From VAZQ01 sp963725185 (lineage in GTDB: Bacteria > Pseudomonadota > Alphaproteobacteria > Rhizobiales > Xanthobacteraceae), in NCBI GenBank assembly GCA_963725185.1, contig CAVRXO010000004.1:186001-250000 (forward strand): a stretch of 64,000 bases of DNA. The letters are read 5' to 3'. The notes under the pieces are model-generated. The model ran no database searches. It was not told the DNA's origin and worked only from the letters and a program-made list of their open reading frames with translations. This document shows positions 19,552-28,675 of this stretch, piece after piece (position 1 is the first letter of the stretch; each line of letters opens with the position of its first letter). The translations under genes were made by a program, and so were the position numbers.

Positions 19552-20169
19552 CTACCGCGAATAGAACTCGACCACGAGATGCGGCTCCATCTGCACCGGA
19601 TAGGGCACTTCGGTGAGATGCGGGATGCGCACGAGCTTGGCCGTCATCTTGGTGTGGTTGACCTCGATATAGTCGGGCACGTCGCGCTCGGGCAGGCCGG
19701 TTGCCTCCAGCACCAGCGCCAGCTGCTTCGACTTGTCCTTGACCTCGACCTCGTCGCCGGCGTTGAGGCGGTAGCTCGGAATGGTGACCCGCCGGCCGTT
19801 CACCTTGACATGGCCGTGATTGACGAACTGGCGGGCCGCGAACACGGTCGGCACCAGCTTGGCGCGGTACACGATGGCATCCAGCCGCCGCTCCAATAGG
19901 CCGATCAGGTGGGCGCCGGAATCGCCCTTCATCCGGATCGCTTCCTCGTAGATGCCGCGGAACTGGCGCTCGGTGATGTTGCCGTAATAGCCGCGCAGCT
20001 TCTGCTTGGCGCGCAGCTGCACGCCGTAGTCGGAGAGCTTGCCCTTGCGGCGCTGGCCGTGCTGGCCCGGGCCATATTCGCGGCGGTTGACGGGGCTCTT
20101 GGGGCGGCCCCACATATTCTGGCCCATGCGGCGATCGATCTTGTGCTTCGCCTCGTGGCGCTTGGTCAT
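19552..20169 (-). CDS. rpsD: 30S ribosomal protein S4, 205 aa
   Basis: Primary 16S rRNA-binding protein of the small subunit. MTKRHEAKHKIDRRMGQNMWG, RREYGPGQHGQRRKGKLSDYG, KQKLRGYYGNITERQF and the S4 RNA-binding domain RRLDAIVYRAKLVPTVFAARQ...NGRRVTIPSYRL are all family-typical, and 205 aa is the alphaproteobacterial length. The ATG at 20169 is the conserved start; an upstream extension to 20235 is not conserved. It stands alone rather than in the alpha operon, usual for this group. Confidence 0.96.
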   Translation of the reverse strand: MTKRHEAKHKIDRRMGQNMWGRPKSPVNRREYGPGQHGQRRKGKLSDYGVQLRAKQKLRGYYGNITERQFRGIYEEAIRMKGDSGAHLIGLLERRLDAIVYRAKLVPTVFAARQFVNHGHVKVNGRRVTIPSYRLNAGDEVEVKDKSKQLALVLEATGLPERDVPDYIEVNHTKMTAKLVRIPHLTEVPYPVQMEPHLVVEFYSR

Positions 20170-20355
20170 CGCGTCCTCGTTTTCTCGTGCTGGTTCAAGA
20201 GGATCGCGCCCTCCTCTGTACCGGCCTGTTCGCAAGAACTTGCCGGAACCGACAGGTCCTCGCCGAAGCGCCGGCGCAAACCACGGGTCGCGAAACGCAA
20301 GGCGGCTTATGGCGGCCTTGCGCGGGCGGGTTTCTAGGCGGAAAGCCGCAAGGTG

Positions 20356-21171
20356 TCAAACTGCGGTGCGGCAACCGCGGTCCGGCGCGGCCGCAGCGAG
20401 CCCGAAGCCGGCGAGCGCCGCGGCGAGCGCGGGCGAGGGCGGGCGACCGCTGGTGAACAGGATGCGCGCTCCTTCGGCCGGCGGCCCTGAGCGCGTCCCC
20501 ATGAGGTCGAGGGCCCGGCGCGCGATGGCCGGGGCTGGATCGATGAACTGCACCGGCCATGGCGCCAATGCGATGAGCCGGTCGAGCAGCAGCGGGTAAT
20601 GGGTGCAGGCGAGCACCACCGTGTCGGTCCGCCGCCCGTCGGCGTCGACGAAGCAGGGCGCAAGCTCGGCCGCGATGGCGGCATCCTCGACGTTCTCGCC
20701 GCGCAGCTTCGCCTCGGCCAGCGCCGCGAGCGCGCCGAGCCGACCAGCGTGACATCGGCGCCGTTGGCGAAGTCGCGGATCAGCGCGCGGGTATATTCGC
20801 GCGCGATGGTCGCCTGCGTCCCCAGCACCGAGACGCGCTTGCTGACCGAGGCCGCGCAGGCCGGCTTGATGGCCGGCACGGTGCCGACGAAGGGGACCCG
20901 GAAGCGTTCGCGCAGTTGCGGCAGCACCAGGGTCGAGGCGGTGTTGCAGGCAATGATCACAAGATCGGGCGCCTGCTTCGCGATCAGCTCGCCCATCAGC
21001 TCGAGCAGGCGGGCGATCAGCGCCTCTTCGTCGTGACCTCCATAGGGAAAGAAGGCGTCGTCGGCGACGTAGAGATAGCGCGCATCCGGGCGCGCCTGCG
21101 GTGAGCTCGCGATAGACCGTGAGGCCGCCGAGGCCGGAGTCGAAGACGAGGATGTTGGGAGCTTCCGCCAC
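20356..21171 (-). CDS. murI: Glutamate racemase MurI (two frameshifts)
   Basis: Makes D-glutamate for peptidoglycan. The N-terminus ILVFDSGLGGLTVYREL carries the first active-site loop, VIIACNTASTLVLPQLR the first catalytic Cys and VVLACTHYPLLLD the second. The reading frame moves near 21097 (one extra G after CTCACCGCA) and returns near 20731 (one base missing in GGCTCGGCGCG-CTC), so N- and C-terminal parts share a frame while the middle is in another. The corrected product is about 271 aa, normal. It lies just downstream of purB. Confidence 0.88.
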   Translation of the reverse strand: MAEAPNILVFDSGLGGLTVYRELTAGAPGCALSLRRRRRLLSLWRSRRRGADRPPARADGRADREAGARSCDHCLQHRLDPGAAATARTLPGPLRRHRAGHQAGLRGLGQQARLGAGDAGDHRARIYPRADPRLRQRRRCHAGRLGALAALAEAKLRGENVEDAAIAAELAPCFVDADGRRTDTVVLACTHYPLLLDRLIALAPWPVQFIDPAPAIARRALDLMGTRSGPPAEGARILFTSGRPPSPALAAALAGFGLAAAAPDRGCRTAV

Positions 21172-21192
21172 GCCCGCTCGCAGACCAGCGCC

Positions 21193-22508
21193 TCAACGCC
21201 GCCTCGCCGAACACGCGGGCAAAGATCGTGTCGACGTGCTTGAGGTGATAGTCGAGATCGAAATTGGCCTCGAGCTCGGCCTCGTCGAGATGCTGGCGCA
21301 CCTCCTTGTCGGCCGTGAGCAGCGAGCAGGAAGTCGCCTTCGCCGCCCCAGACCTTCATGGCGTTGCGTTGCACCAGGCGGTAGGCGTCCTCGCGCGCCA
21401 CGCCTTTCTGGGTGAGCGCGATGAGGACGCGCTGGGAGTGGACGAGACCGCCCAGCAGGTCGAGGTTCTTCTGCATCTTGTCGGGATAGACCACCAGCTT
21501 GTCGATGATGCCGGCGAGCCGCGCCAGAGCGAAATCGAGCGTGACGGTGGCGTCCGGCCCGATCATGCGCTCGACCGAGGAATGCGAGATGTCGCGCTCG
21601 TGCCAGAGCGCCACGTTCTCGAGCGCCGGCGTCACATAGGCGCGCACCATGCGGGCAAGCCCGGTGACGTTCTCCGAGAGCACCGGGTTGCGCTTGTGCG
21701 GCATGGCGGAGGAGCCCTTCTGGCCGGCCGAGAAGAATTCCTCGGCCTCCAGCACTTCGGTGCGCTGCAGGTGGCGGATCTCGGTCGCCAGCCGCTCGGC
21801 CGAGGAGGCGACGACGCCCAGCGCCGCGAAATACATGGCATGGCGGTCGCGCGGGATGATCTGGGTCGACACCGGCTCGACCCGAAGCCCCATGGCCTCG
21901 GCGACGTGCTCCTCCACGCGCGGATCGACCTGCGCAAAGGTGCCGACCGCGCCCGAGATGGCGGCGGTCGAAATCTCCTCGCGGGCCTCGACGAGGCGTC
22001 GGCGCGCGCGCGCGAATTCCGCATACGCAAAGGCGAGCTTGAGCCCGAAGGTGGTGGGCTCGGCATGGATGCCGTGGGAGCGGCCGATGGTGGGGGTAAG
22101 CTTGTGCTCGAAGGCGCGGCGCTTGAGCGCGGCGAGGAGCCGGTCCACATCGCCGATCAGGAGCTCGGCGGCGCGCTTGAGCTGCACGTTGAAGCAGGTG
22201 TCGAGCACGTCCGAGGAGGTCATGCCCTGATGCACGAAGCGCGCCTCGGGGCCGACGATCTCGGCCAGGTGGGTGAGGAAGGCGATGACGTCGTGCTTGA
22301 CCTCGCGCTCGATCGCATCGATGCGGGCAATGTCGAACTTGGCGTCGCGGCCGCGTTGGCGCGGATCATCTCGCGCCGCCGCTTGCGGGATCATCCCGAG
22401 CTCGGCCATGGCATCGGCGGCATGCGCCTCGATCTCGAACCAGATGCGATAGCGCGTCTGCGGGTCCCAGATCGCGGCCATGTCGGGACGGGTGTAACGC
22501 GGGATCAT
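21193..22508 (-). CDS. purB: Adenylosuccinate lyase PurB (several frameshifts)
   Basis: Splits SAICAR and adenylosuccinate in purine synthesis. Blocks: MIPRYTRPDMAAIWDPQTR, FVHQGMTSSDVLDTCFNVQL, TIGRSHGIHAEPTTFGLKLA and the fumarase-superfamily signature GSSAMPHKRNPVLSENVTG, all in one frame. A compensated pair of shifts between about 22340 and 22385 garbles about 12 residues (should read close to AEMIRANAAA), and a +1 near 21324 moves the C-terminus (TADKEVRQHLDEAELEANFD) to another frame. The exact stop is uncertain; a TGA at 21195-21193 in a third frame fits the family's end after ARVFGEA. The start overlaps the rpe stop by ATGA. Confidence 0.88.
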
Positions 22509-23191
22509 GCCGCTTCCCCGCGCGCCAGCGCCGCTGCGTTGCGCAGCGCCGCGATATTGGCTCGATAGGCCTCCGGCGTGCCGCCCTTGAACACGGCCGA
22601 GCCGGCTACCAGCACATTGGCGCCGGCGCGCGCCACCAACGGCGCGGTCTCGGGCGTGATGCCGCCGTCGACCTCGATATCGATCGGCCGCCCGCCTGCG
22701 AGCGCCTTGAGGCGCGCGATCTTCTCGACCGCGCTCATGATGAATGCCTGGCCGCCGAAGCCCGGATTGACCGACATGACCAGGATCAGGTCGACGAGGT
22801 CGATGACCGGCTCGATCATGCTCTCCGGCGTGCCGGGATTGAGGGTCACGCCCGCCTTCTTGCCGAGCGCGCGGATCGCCTGCAGCGAGCGGTGGATATG
22901 GGGCCCGGCCTCCACATGCACGATGATGTGATCGGCGCCGGCCTCGGCGAAGGCTTCGAGATAGGGATCGCAGGGCGCGATCATCAGGTGCACGTCGAAG
23001 GGCTTCTTGGTGTGCGGCCGCAGCGCCTTGGCCACGCCGGGCCCCATGCTGATATTGGGCACGAAATGGCCGTCCATGACATCCACATGGATCCAGTCGG
23101 CGCCGGCGGCATCGATCGCGCGCACCTCCTCGCCGAGCTTGGCGAAATCGGCGGCCAATATCGAGGGTGCGATGAGGAGCGGGCGGCGCAT
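22505..23191 (-). CDS. rpe: Ribulose-phosphate 3-epimerase, 228 aa
   Basis: Interconverts ribulose 5-phosphate and xylulose 5-phosphate (pentose phosphate pathway/Calvin cycle). TIM barrel with LLIAPSILAADFAKLGEEV, WIHVDVMDGHFVPNIS (metal-binding His/Asp), DVHLMI, LVMSVNPGFGGQAF and IEVDGGI motifs. I prefer the start MRRPLLIAPSIL at 23191; a start 15 bp earlier (23206, MQVELM) is possible. Its TGA overlaps the purB ATG, so translation of the two is likely coupled. Confidence 0.94.
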   Translation of the reverse strand: MRRPLLIAPSILAADFAKLGEEVRAIDAAGADWIHVDVMDGHFVPNISMGPGVAKALRPHTKKPFDVHLMIAPCDPYLEAFAEAGADHIIVHVEAGPHIHRSLQAIRALGKKAGVTLNPGTPESMIEPVIDLVDLILVMSVNPGFGGQAFIMSAVEKIARLKALAGGRPIDIEVDGGITPETAPLVARAGANVLVAGSAVFKGGTPEAYRANIAALRNAAALARGEAA

Positions 23192-23265
23192 CAATTCCAC
23201 TTGCAATCCGCCGCTCGCCTAACACGATGCCCGCAACGGGGCAAATTGGACGAAACAAGGACATC

Positions 23266-24529
23266 ATGGCACGCACCGATGCGATCGTGCTCGGCGCCGG
23301 CATCGTCGGCACCTCGACCGCGCTGCAGCTCGCCCGGCGCGGTCTCGGCGTCGCGCTCGTCGACCGGCGGCCGCCGGGCGAGGAGACCTCCTATGGCAAT
23401 GCCGGCATCATCGAGGGCAACACGATCTTCCCGCCCGCCTTTCCGTCGAGCTGGCGGGCGCTCTTGCGCATTGCGCTCAAGCGCGCTCCGGAAGCGAGCT
23501 ACCATCTGGGCCATCTGCCGTGGGCGGCGCCGTGGCTCATGGCCTTCTTCGCCGCCTCGCGCCCCGATCGGCTGGTCGAGACCGCGCGGATCATCCGCCC
23601 GCTGTTTGCCCGCGCGCTGGCGGAGCACGAGGCCCTGCAGGCGGAGGCGGGTGCCGGCGTCTATCTGCGCCGCGAGGGGTGGCTCAAGCTTTACCGCAGC
23701 GACGCGGCGTTCGCCGCCACCGCACGCGAGCTCGATCTGGCGCAGGAATTCGGCATTGCGTATCGCCGGCTCGACCGCGAGGAAGCTCGCGCGCTCGAGC
23801 CCCATCTGGCTCCGGTCTTTCGGCATGCGGTCCATTGGCCAGGCGCCGCCAGCGTGACCAATCCGCTGGCGCTCACCAGGGCCTACGCGGCGCACCTGGC
23901 GCGGCTCGGCGGCGTGGTGCTGACCGGAGATGCGCCGCTCGCTCCACCGCGCCGACGGGCGCTGGCGGATCGACACCGCGGAGGGCCCCATCGATGCGTC
24001 CGAGGTGGTGCTGGCGCTCGGCCCGTTTGCGCCCGATCTGCTCGGCCCGCTCGGCATCGACCTGCCGCTCGGCATCAAGCGCGGCTATCACCTGCATTTC
24101 CGCACCGCCGGGAATGCGACGCTCACGCGCCCGGCGCTAACGCGCCCGGTGGTCGATATCGAGAACGGCTATTGCCTCGCCCCCATGGAGCAGGGGATCC
24201 GGCTGACCACCGGCGCCGAGTTTGCCGCCCGCACCGCGCCGCCGACGCCGGTCCAGCTCGACCGCCTGTTGCCGGACGCGCGGGCGCTGTTCGCCTTGGC
24301 CGAGCCGGTCGAGGCAACGCCCTGGATGGGATGCCGGCCGTGCTTTGCGGATTCGCGGCCGGTCGTCGGCCGCGCCCCCGGGCAGCCCGGCCTCTGGCTC
24401 GCCTATGGCCACGGCCATTGGGGTCTGACGCTCGGCCCCGCGACCGGACGCCTCCTGGCCGAGATGATGACCGGGGCGACGCCGTTCTGCGATCCGGCGC
24501 CGTACGCCGCCGAGCGCTTCAAGCATTGA
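23266..24529 (+). CDS. FAD-dependent oxidoreductase, DadA-like (one +1 frameshift)
   Basis: DAO-fold flavoenzyme that oxidises amines or D-amino acids. The N-terminal Rossmann motif is VLGAGIVGTSTALQLARRG followed by the acidic LVDRR end of strand 2; GIKRGYHLHF and the C-terminal GHGHWGLTLGPATGRLLAEM (FAD contact) are typical of D-amino acid dehydrogenases. The frame moves near 23934 (GATGCGCCGCTCG carries an extra C: GDARRSLHRADGRW expected). Corrected length is about 420 aa, normal for the family. The natural substrate is not readable from sequence. Divergent from rpe with a 74-bp gap. Confidence 0.87.
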
Positions 24530-24722
24530 TCAAATCTTAATCTCTGCCTTGCATTGACGTCATCCTGTTGTTTGTTGTAAGCATTTCGGCCTTCGCGCAG
24601 CCGTTGCGAACCATCAACCAACCGGCCGCTTCGCTCCCGAGAGCGACACCAGATCTTCACACCAAACCTATATTCGCACCGAATCTATAGACGCAGGCCG
24701 GAAAGAGCGGGGAGGAGTGATC

Positions 24723-25148
24723 ATGCGTGCCATCGTGGTTGCCGCGGCCCTCTTGGGCTGCCTTTCGGGCCCCTGCTGGGCCTACGACGTCGAGACCAGG
24801 AACGGGCAGGCGGTTTGCGACACGCTTGCCCAGCTCGAGGAATTGTCGATCGCGATCGGCATGGGCGACGATCAGTATATCGAGCAGATGGGGAGCAAGG
24901 GCTGTCACTTTCCGGAGCCGGGTCTGCGGATGTCGCTGATCGAGGCCTATGCGGATCAGACGGTGCTCTTGTTCCACAAGCTCGCCGAGAACACCCGTCT
25001 CGGGCCGGTGCCGGAAAACATCGGCGAGCTGACCAACCTCGCCAAGGTGCGGCTGTTTCACCCCGATAGCGCCCCCACGGTCGGCTTCACGCTGCTGCGG
25101 GTGCCGCACCAACCCGACGGTCAGCGCGACTGGGGCGCGACCGACTGA
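24723..25148 (+). CDS. Secreted protein of unknown function, 141 aa
   Basis: Signal peptide MRAIVVAAALLGCLSGPCWA with cleavage before YDVETRN; the mature protein of about 120 residues is mostly helical and slightly acidic, with two Cys (VCDTLAQ, KGCHFPEP) that could pair in the periplasm. GGGGAGGAGTG lies directly upstream of ATG 24723, a strong ribosome site; the GTG six bases earlier is less likely. No family recognised. The convergent deacetylase gene ends 21 bp away. Confidence 0.7.
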   Translation: MRAIVVAAALLGCLSGPCWAYDVETRNGQAVCDTLAQLEELSIAIGMGDDQYIEQMGSKGCHFPEPGLRMSLIEAYADQTVLLFHKLAENTRLGPVPENIGELTNLAKVRLFHPDSAPTVGFTLLRVPHQPDGQRDWGATD

Positions 25149-25169
25149 TTTGAGGTCGGCGCTCTGCTC

Positions 25170-26330
25170 TTACTGGATCGTGTGGACCACGTCCGAGGTC
25201 GGCCGGTTGGTCACCGTGGGCAGCTTGAGGCTCTTGACGATCTCGTCGTCGTAGGCCGTCAGCGTCTGCACCGGTCCCTTCGCCTTCATGAACACGATGC
25301 GGTAGCCGTTGAGCTTGAGCTGCCTGAGCAGCTCGGGCGCGGCATCGGCGGTCGCGCGCTGGAAATCATGCATTAGAACAATGCCCTTGCCGTACTTCTT
25401 CAACTTGGTCAGCACCGAGGTGATGACCTGGTCGGGCTTGCGGATCTTGAAGTCGAAGGAATCCATGTCGGTCGAGAAGATGGCGATGTTGCGCTGGCCC
25501 AGATAGGTGACCATTTCGGGCGGATGGCGCAGCGCCGGAAAGCGGAAGAAGGGCGAGGCCGGATGGCCCAGACCCCAGGCGACCGCGCTGATGCCCTTTT
25601 CGATCTCGTCCTTGGCATCCTGGGCGGTCAGCTTTGAAAGATCCTTGTGCGACCAGGTGTGGCTGCCGATCGTGTGGCCGGCGGCGTCCACCTGCTTGAG
25701 GATTTCGGGCGCCCACATCGTGTGCTCGCCGATCGGGAAGAAGACCGCCTTGGTGCAATTGGCGGCAAGCGCGGCGAGAACCTCCGCCGTGTTGTGCGGC
25801 CAAGGGCCGTCGTCGAAAGTGAGCACCACCTCGCCGGGCTGCAGGAAGTCGTACTGCTTGAAGTGCTCGAAGCCGAAGCCGGGCCCGCCGGTGGTGTCGA
25901 TCTCGACGACCCGGGAAACGCCCAGCGCGTCAGGATGGCCGGGACAGCTGACCGGCGCGGCGGCGGCCGGCGGCGGTAGGGTTGGCGCAGCCGCGGGTGC
26001 CGCCGTCGGTGTTGCCGGCGCCACCGGCTGGACGGCCATGGGTGCCGGTGCCACGGCCGGCGTTGCGGGCACCGCGGTGGCGACCACGGTCTGCGCCGGG
26101 CTTGGCTTGGCGGCCGCGGTCGATGCGCTCGCGGGCGGGGCGGGCGCTGGCGTCGCGGCCGGCACTGCCGGGTCAGGCGCTGTAGAGGTCGGCGCGGACG
26201 CTACGACAGGCGTGGTCGCCCGTTGCGCCAGCACGGCGCCGAAAACGGCCACACAGACCACTATGGCAAGTGCGCAGGCTGCGGCTGCAAATCGCATCTT
26301 TGGCCCACCCGAAGTTTCGACCGAAGCCAT
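25170..26330 (-). CDS. Exported polysaccharide deacetylase (NodB fold), 386 aa
   Basis: Carbohydrate esterase family 4 enzyme that removes N-acetyl groups from chitin- or peptidoglycan-like polymers outside the cytoplasm. Residues about 12-30 form a hydrophobic anchor or signal (MRFAAAACALAIVVCVAVFG); about 31-125 is a Pro/Ala-rich linker. The NodB domain follows: VVLTFDDGPWPHNTAEVL (motif 1 with metal Asp), FFPIGEHTMW, GHTIGSHTWSHKDLSKL (motif 2, HxxxH zinc ligands) and FRFPALRHPPEM (motif 3). Start MASVETSGG at 26330 or the internal M at 26297. The long low-complexity linker suggests the domain reaches into the periplasm. Confidence 0.9.
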   Translation of the reverse strand: MASVETSGGPKMRFAAAACALAIVVCVAVFGAVLAQRATTPVVASAPTSTAPDPAVPAATPAPAPPASASTAAAKPSPAQTVVATAVPATPAVAPAPMAVQPVAPATPTAAPAAAPTLPPPAAAAPVSCPGHPDALGVSRVVEIDTTGGPGFGFEHFKQYDFLQPGEVVLTFDDGPWPHNTAEVLAALAANCTKAVFFPIGEHTMWAPEILKQVDAAGHTIGSHTWSHKDLSKLTAQDAKDEIEKGISAVAWGLGHPASPFFRFPALRHPPEMVTYLGQRNIAIFSTDMDSFDFKIRKPDQVITSVLTKLKKYGKGIVLMHDFQRATADAAPELLRQLKLNGYRIVFMKAKGPVQTLTAYDDEIVKSLKLPTVTNRPTSDVVHTIQ

Positions 26331-26423
26331 TCGGCCGCCCTACTTAAGGAAGCAACTCCGCTGCAAGTCAAGAAGGCTGCTGCAACACTATGGCTATACT
26401 CGCAAATCGGCAACACTGCGGCG

Positions 26424-27440
26424 TTACTTTAAGATCGAGGCGAAGCGCTCCTGCCAGCTGGCGGGGCCGCCGAAGGGCAGCGCCGAGGCGGTGAAGACGG
26501 CGCGCGCCACCGCGCGGGCCACCGCATTGGCGGCAATCGTTCCAAGCTCGGATAGGCTGAGCAGGGGGTCGGCGAGCGGCTTGCGCCCGGTGGCGGCGGC
26601 GAACACGACATCGCCGTCGAGCGGCGTATGGATCGGATAGATCGCGCGGGCAAGCCCGGTCTGCGCCATGACGGCAAGCCGCTTGGCCTGCCCCTTGGTC
26701 AAGATCGCGTCGGTCGCCACCACCACCAGGGTGGTGCTCTCCGGCTGGCTGCCCTTGGTGCGATGGCGCAGCGCGTCGGGAGGGATCGCGGCGGGCAGGC
26801 CGAGCCCGCCGAACTCGCCGTCCTGTTCGAACGGCGCCGCCCAGAACCAGGGTCCGCCGCCGATCACCACCGAGCCGGCCGCATTGACCGCGGCGAGCGC
26901 GCCCACCGCCAGACCCTCGGGAGTGGTCGCCGCCGCCGAGCCGATGCCGCCCTTGAGGTCGAGCGTGGTGGCGCCCAGGCCCGCTCCCGCGCTGCCGAGC
27001 GCGAACTCGGCGGCGGCATTTTCGGCGGCCGCATAGCCGAGATCCCGGTAGGGGGCGAAGCGGCCCCAGTTCTTGTCGCCGCCGGCGAGCAGGTCGAACA
27101 GGATCGCGCCCGGCACGATCGGCACCCGGGCGCTGCGGACCGCAAAGCCGCGGCCGCGCTCGCGCAGCCACGCCTGCATGCCACCGCCGGCTTCCAGCCC
27201 GAACGCCGATCCGCCCGACAAGGCGATGCCGTCGATGCGCTCGACGGTCGCGGCCGGCTCGAGCACGTCGGCCTCGCGCGTGCCGGGCCCGCCGCCGCGC
27301 ACGTCGATGCTGGCGACCGCCGGCTCCGCGAACACGACGGCGGTGACGCCGGAGCCCAGCCGGTCATCCTGCGCATGGCCGACCAGAACGCCGGCAACGT
27401 CGGTGATGAGATTGCGCGCACCCATGGTGGTCCTCTGCAT
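26424..27440 (-). CDS. P1-family (DmpA-like) peptidase, 338 aa
   Basis: Member of the DmpA/ArgJ-fold peptidases (L-aminopeptidase/D-esterase, beta-aminopeptidase), which self-cleave to expose an N-terminal nucleophile. ARNLITDVAGVLVGHAQDD, VDVRGGGPGTREADVL, DGIALSGGSAFGLEAGGGM, DLKGGIGSAAA and the block ESTTLVVVATDAILTKGQAK are typical; the Ser/Thr run in that block is the expected cleavage region. No signal peptide is visible, so it is probably cytoplasmic. Start at 27440 (MQRTTMGARN) or 27425 (MGARN). An upstream open frame to 27686 is repeat-derived. Confidence 0.88.
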   Translation of the reverse strand: MQRTTMGARNLITDVAGVLVGHAQDDRLGSGVTAVVFAEPAVASIDVRGGGPGTREADVLEPAATVERIDGIALSGGSAFGLEAGGGMQAWLRERGRGFAVRSARVPIVPGAILFDLLAGGDKNWGRFAPYRDLGYAAAENAAAEFALGSAGAGLGATTLDLKGGIGSAAATTPEGLAVGALAAVNAAGSVVIGGGPWFWAAPFEQDGEFGGLGLPAAIPPDALRHRTKGSQPESTTLVVVATDAILTKGQAKRLAVMAQTGLARAIYPIHTPLDGDVVFAAATGRKPLADPLLSLSELGTIAANAVARAVARAVFTASALPFGGPASWQERFASILK

Positions 27441-27817
27441 TGGCGGCTGAACCTCGTACCCGCAATTATCTGTCACTGTTGGGTCCACAAACGGTCGTGG
27501 TGTCACCCCGTGACAGTGCTGCGATCGCGGGCGCACTCCTTCTCCCCGCTCGCGGGGAGAAGGTCGGGATGAGGGGGCCTCTCCGCGAGTTTGAGCTTGT
27601 GGAGCCGCCCCCTCACCGGGCCGAGATCGGATCGAACTAGGTGCCGTGTTGCCCTCTCCCCGCAAGCGGGGCGAGGGGCGCCGCATGCCGCGCGCGATCC
27701 TAGCAAGGGCCCGAGCGGGGGGACTGGCTTTTTCATTGCCCGCACCCCCCGATCACATCGGTGCGATGGCATGGCGACCGGCTTGCATTGCGAGCGGGCG
27801 CTATCGCATGTAGCGGC
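27441..27817. repeat. Intergenic repeat pair CTCCCCGC/GCGGGGAG
   Basis: Two REP-like palindromes: CTTCTCCCCGCTCGCGGGGAG at 27539-27566 and CTCTCCCCGCAAGCGGGGCG at 27651-27674. They are similar to the CCCTTCTCCCCCATGGGGAG hairpin at 34425-34448. No gene seen. The stretch is the divergent promoter region of the peptidase and ccdA genes. Confidence 0.6.
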
Positions 27818-28552
27818 ATGACCGCGAATACCACGATTGTCGCCGCGCTGCTTGCCGGGCTGGTGAGCTTTCTGTCGCCCTGCGTCTTGCCGCTGGTGCC
27901 GCCCTACCTGGTCTATCTCGCCGGCGCGTCGCTCGAGCGCTTGGCCGAGGCCGAGCCGGAGCCGCGGGTCAGGCGCGAGACCTTGCTCGCGGCCGTCCTG
28001 TTCGTGGCCGGCTTTTCCACCGTGTTCGTGGCGCTGGGCGCCGGCGCGAGCGCGATCGGGGCGCTGATGCGCTTTTATTCGAACGAGCTCGCGACCTTGG
28101 CCGGGATCGTGATCATCGTGATGGGCCTGCACTTCCTCGGCATCACGCCGATCCGATTGCTGCAGCGGGAGAAGCGGCTGGAGATGCAGAAGCCGGTCGG
28201 ACTGTGGGGCGCCTATGTGATGGGGCTGGCCTTCGCGGCCGGCTGGACGCCCTGCATCGGCCCGATCCTGGCGACCATTCTGGCGATTGCTGCCTCCGAG
28301 GCGACGGTGGCGAAGGGCGCCGGCCTGTTGGCGGTGTATTCGCTCGGGCTTGGTCTTCCGTTCATCGCCGCCGCCTTCGCCGTCGAGCCGTTCGCGGCCT
28401 TCCTCACGCGCTTTCGTGCCCATCTCGGCCATATGGAGCGCGTGATGGGCGGTCTCCTGGTGCTGACCGGGATCGCCTTCCTGGCCGGCTTCTTCACCCA
28501 GCTCAACAACTGGGTGCTGCAAGCCTTCCCCTCGCTCGGCCAGATCGGCTGA
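27818..28552 (+). CDS. ccdA: CcdA-type cytochrome c biogenesis / thiol-disulfide membrane protein, 244 aa
   Basis: Moves reducing power from cytoplasmic thioredoxin across the inner membrane for cytochrome c maturation. Six membrane segments; the redox Cys pair is in GLVSFLSPCVLPLVPPYLVY (segment 1) and FAAGWTPCIGPILATILAI (segment 4), both with flanking prolines as in the family. ATG 27818 begins MTANTTIVAALLAG; GTAGCGGC upstream is a weak ribosome site. Length is right. It stands alone here. Confidence 0.92.
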   Translation: MTANTTIVAALLAGLVSFLSPCVLPLVPPYLVYLAGASLERLAEAEPEPRVRRETLLAAVLFVAGFSTVFVALGAGASAIGALMRFYSNELATLAGIVIIVMGLHFLGITPIRLLQREKRLEMQKPVGLWGAYVMGLAFAAGWTPCIGPILATILAIAASEATVAKGAGLLAVYSLGLGLPFIAAAFAVEPFAAFLTRFRAHLGHMERVMGGLLVLTGIAFLAGFFTQLNNWVLQAFPSLGQIG

Positions 28553-28620
28553 GCCGACGACAGGACCTTGCGCGGACCGATTTGATCAGCACGATCCGTC
28601 GTCCTCGGCGCTCCAACAAA

Positions 28621-28649
28621 AAGCCCGCCCCGTATGCCGGGGCGGGCTT
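28621..28649 (-). terminator. Terminator after livK
   Basis: A perfect stem AAGCCCGCCCCG / CGGGGCGGGCTT with a short loop; read on the minus strand it is followed by a T-run, so it terminates the liv operon transcript. It may also slow + strand transcription from ccdA. Confidence 0.85.
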
Positions 28650-28675
28650 CCTCGTAAAGAGGCCGATGCGATCGC

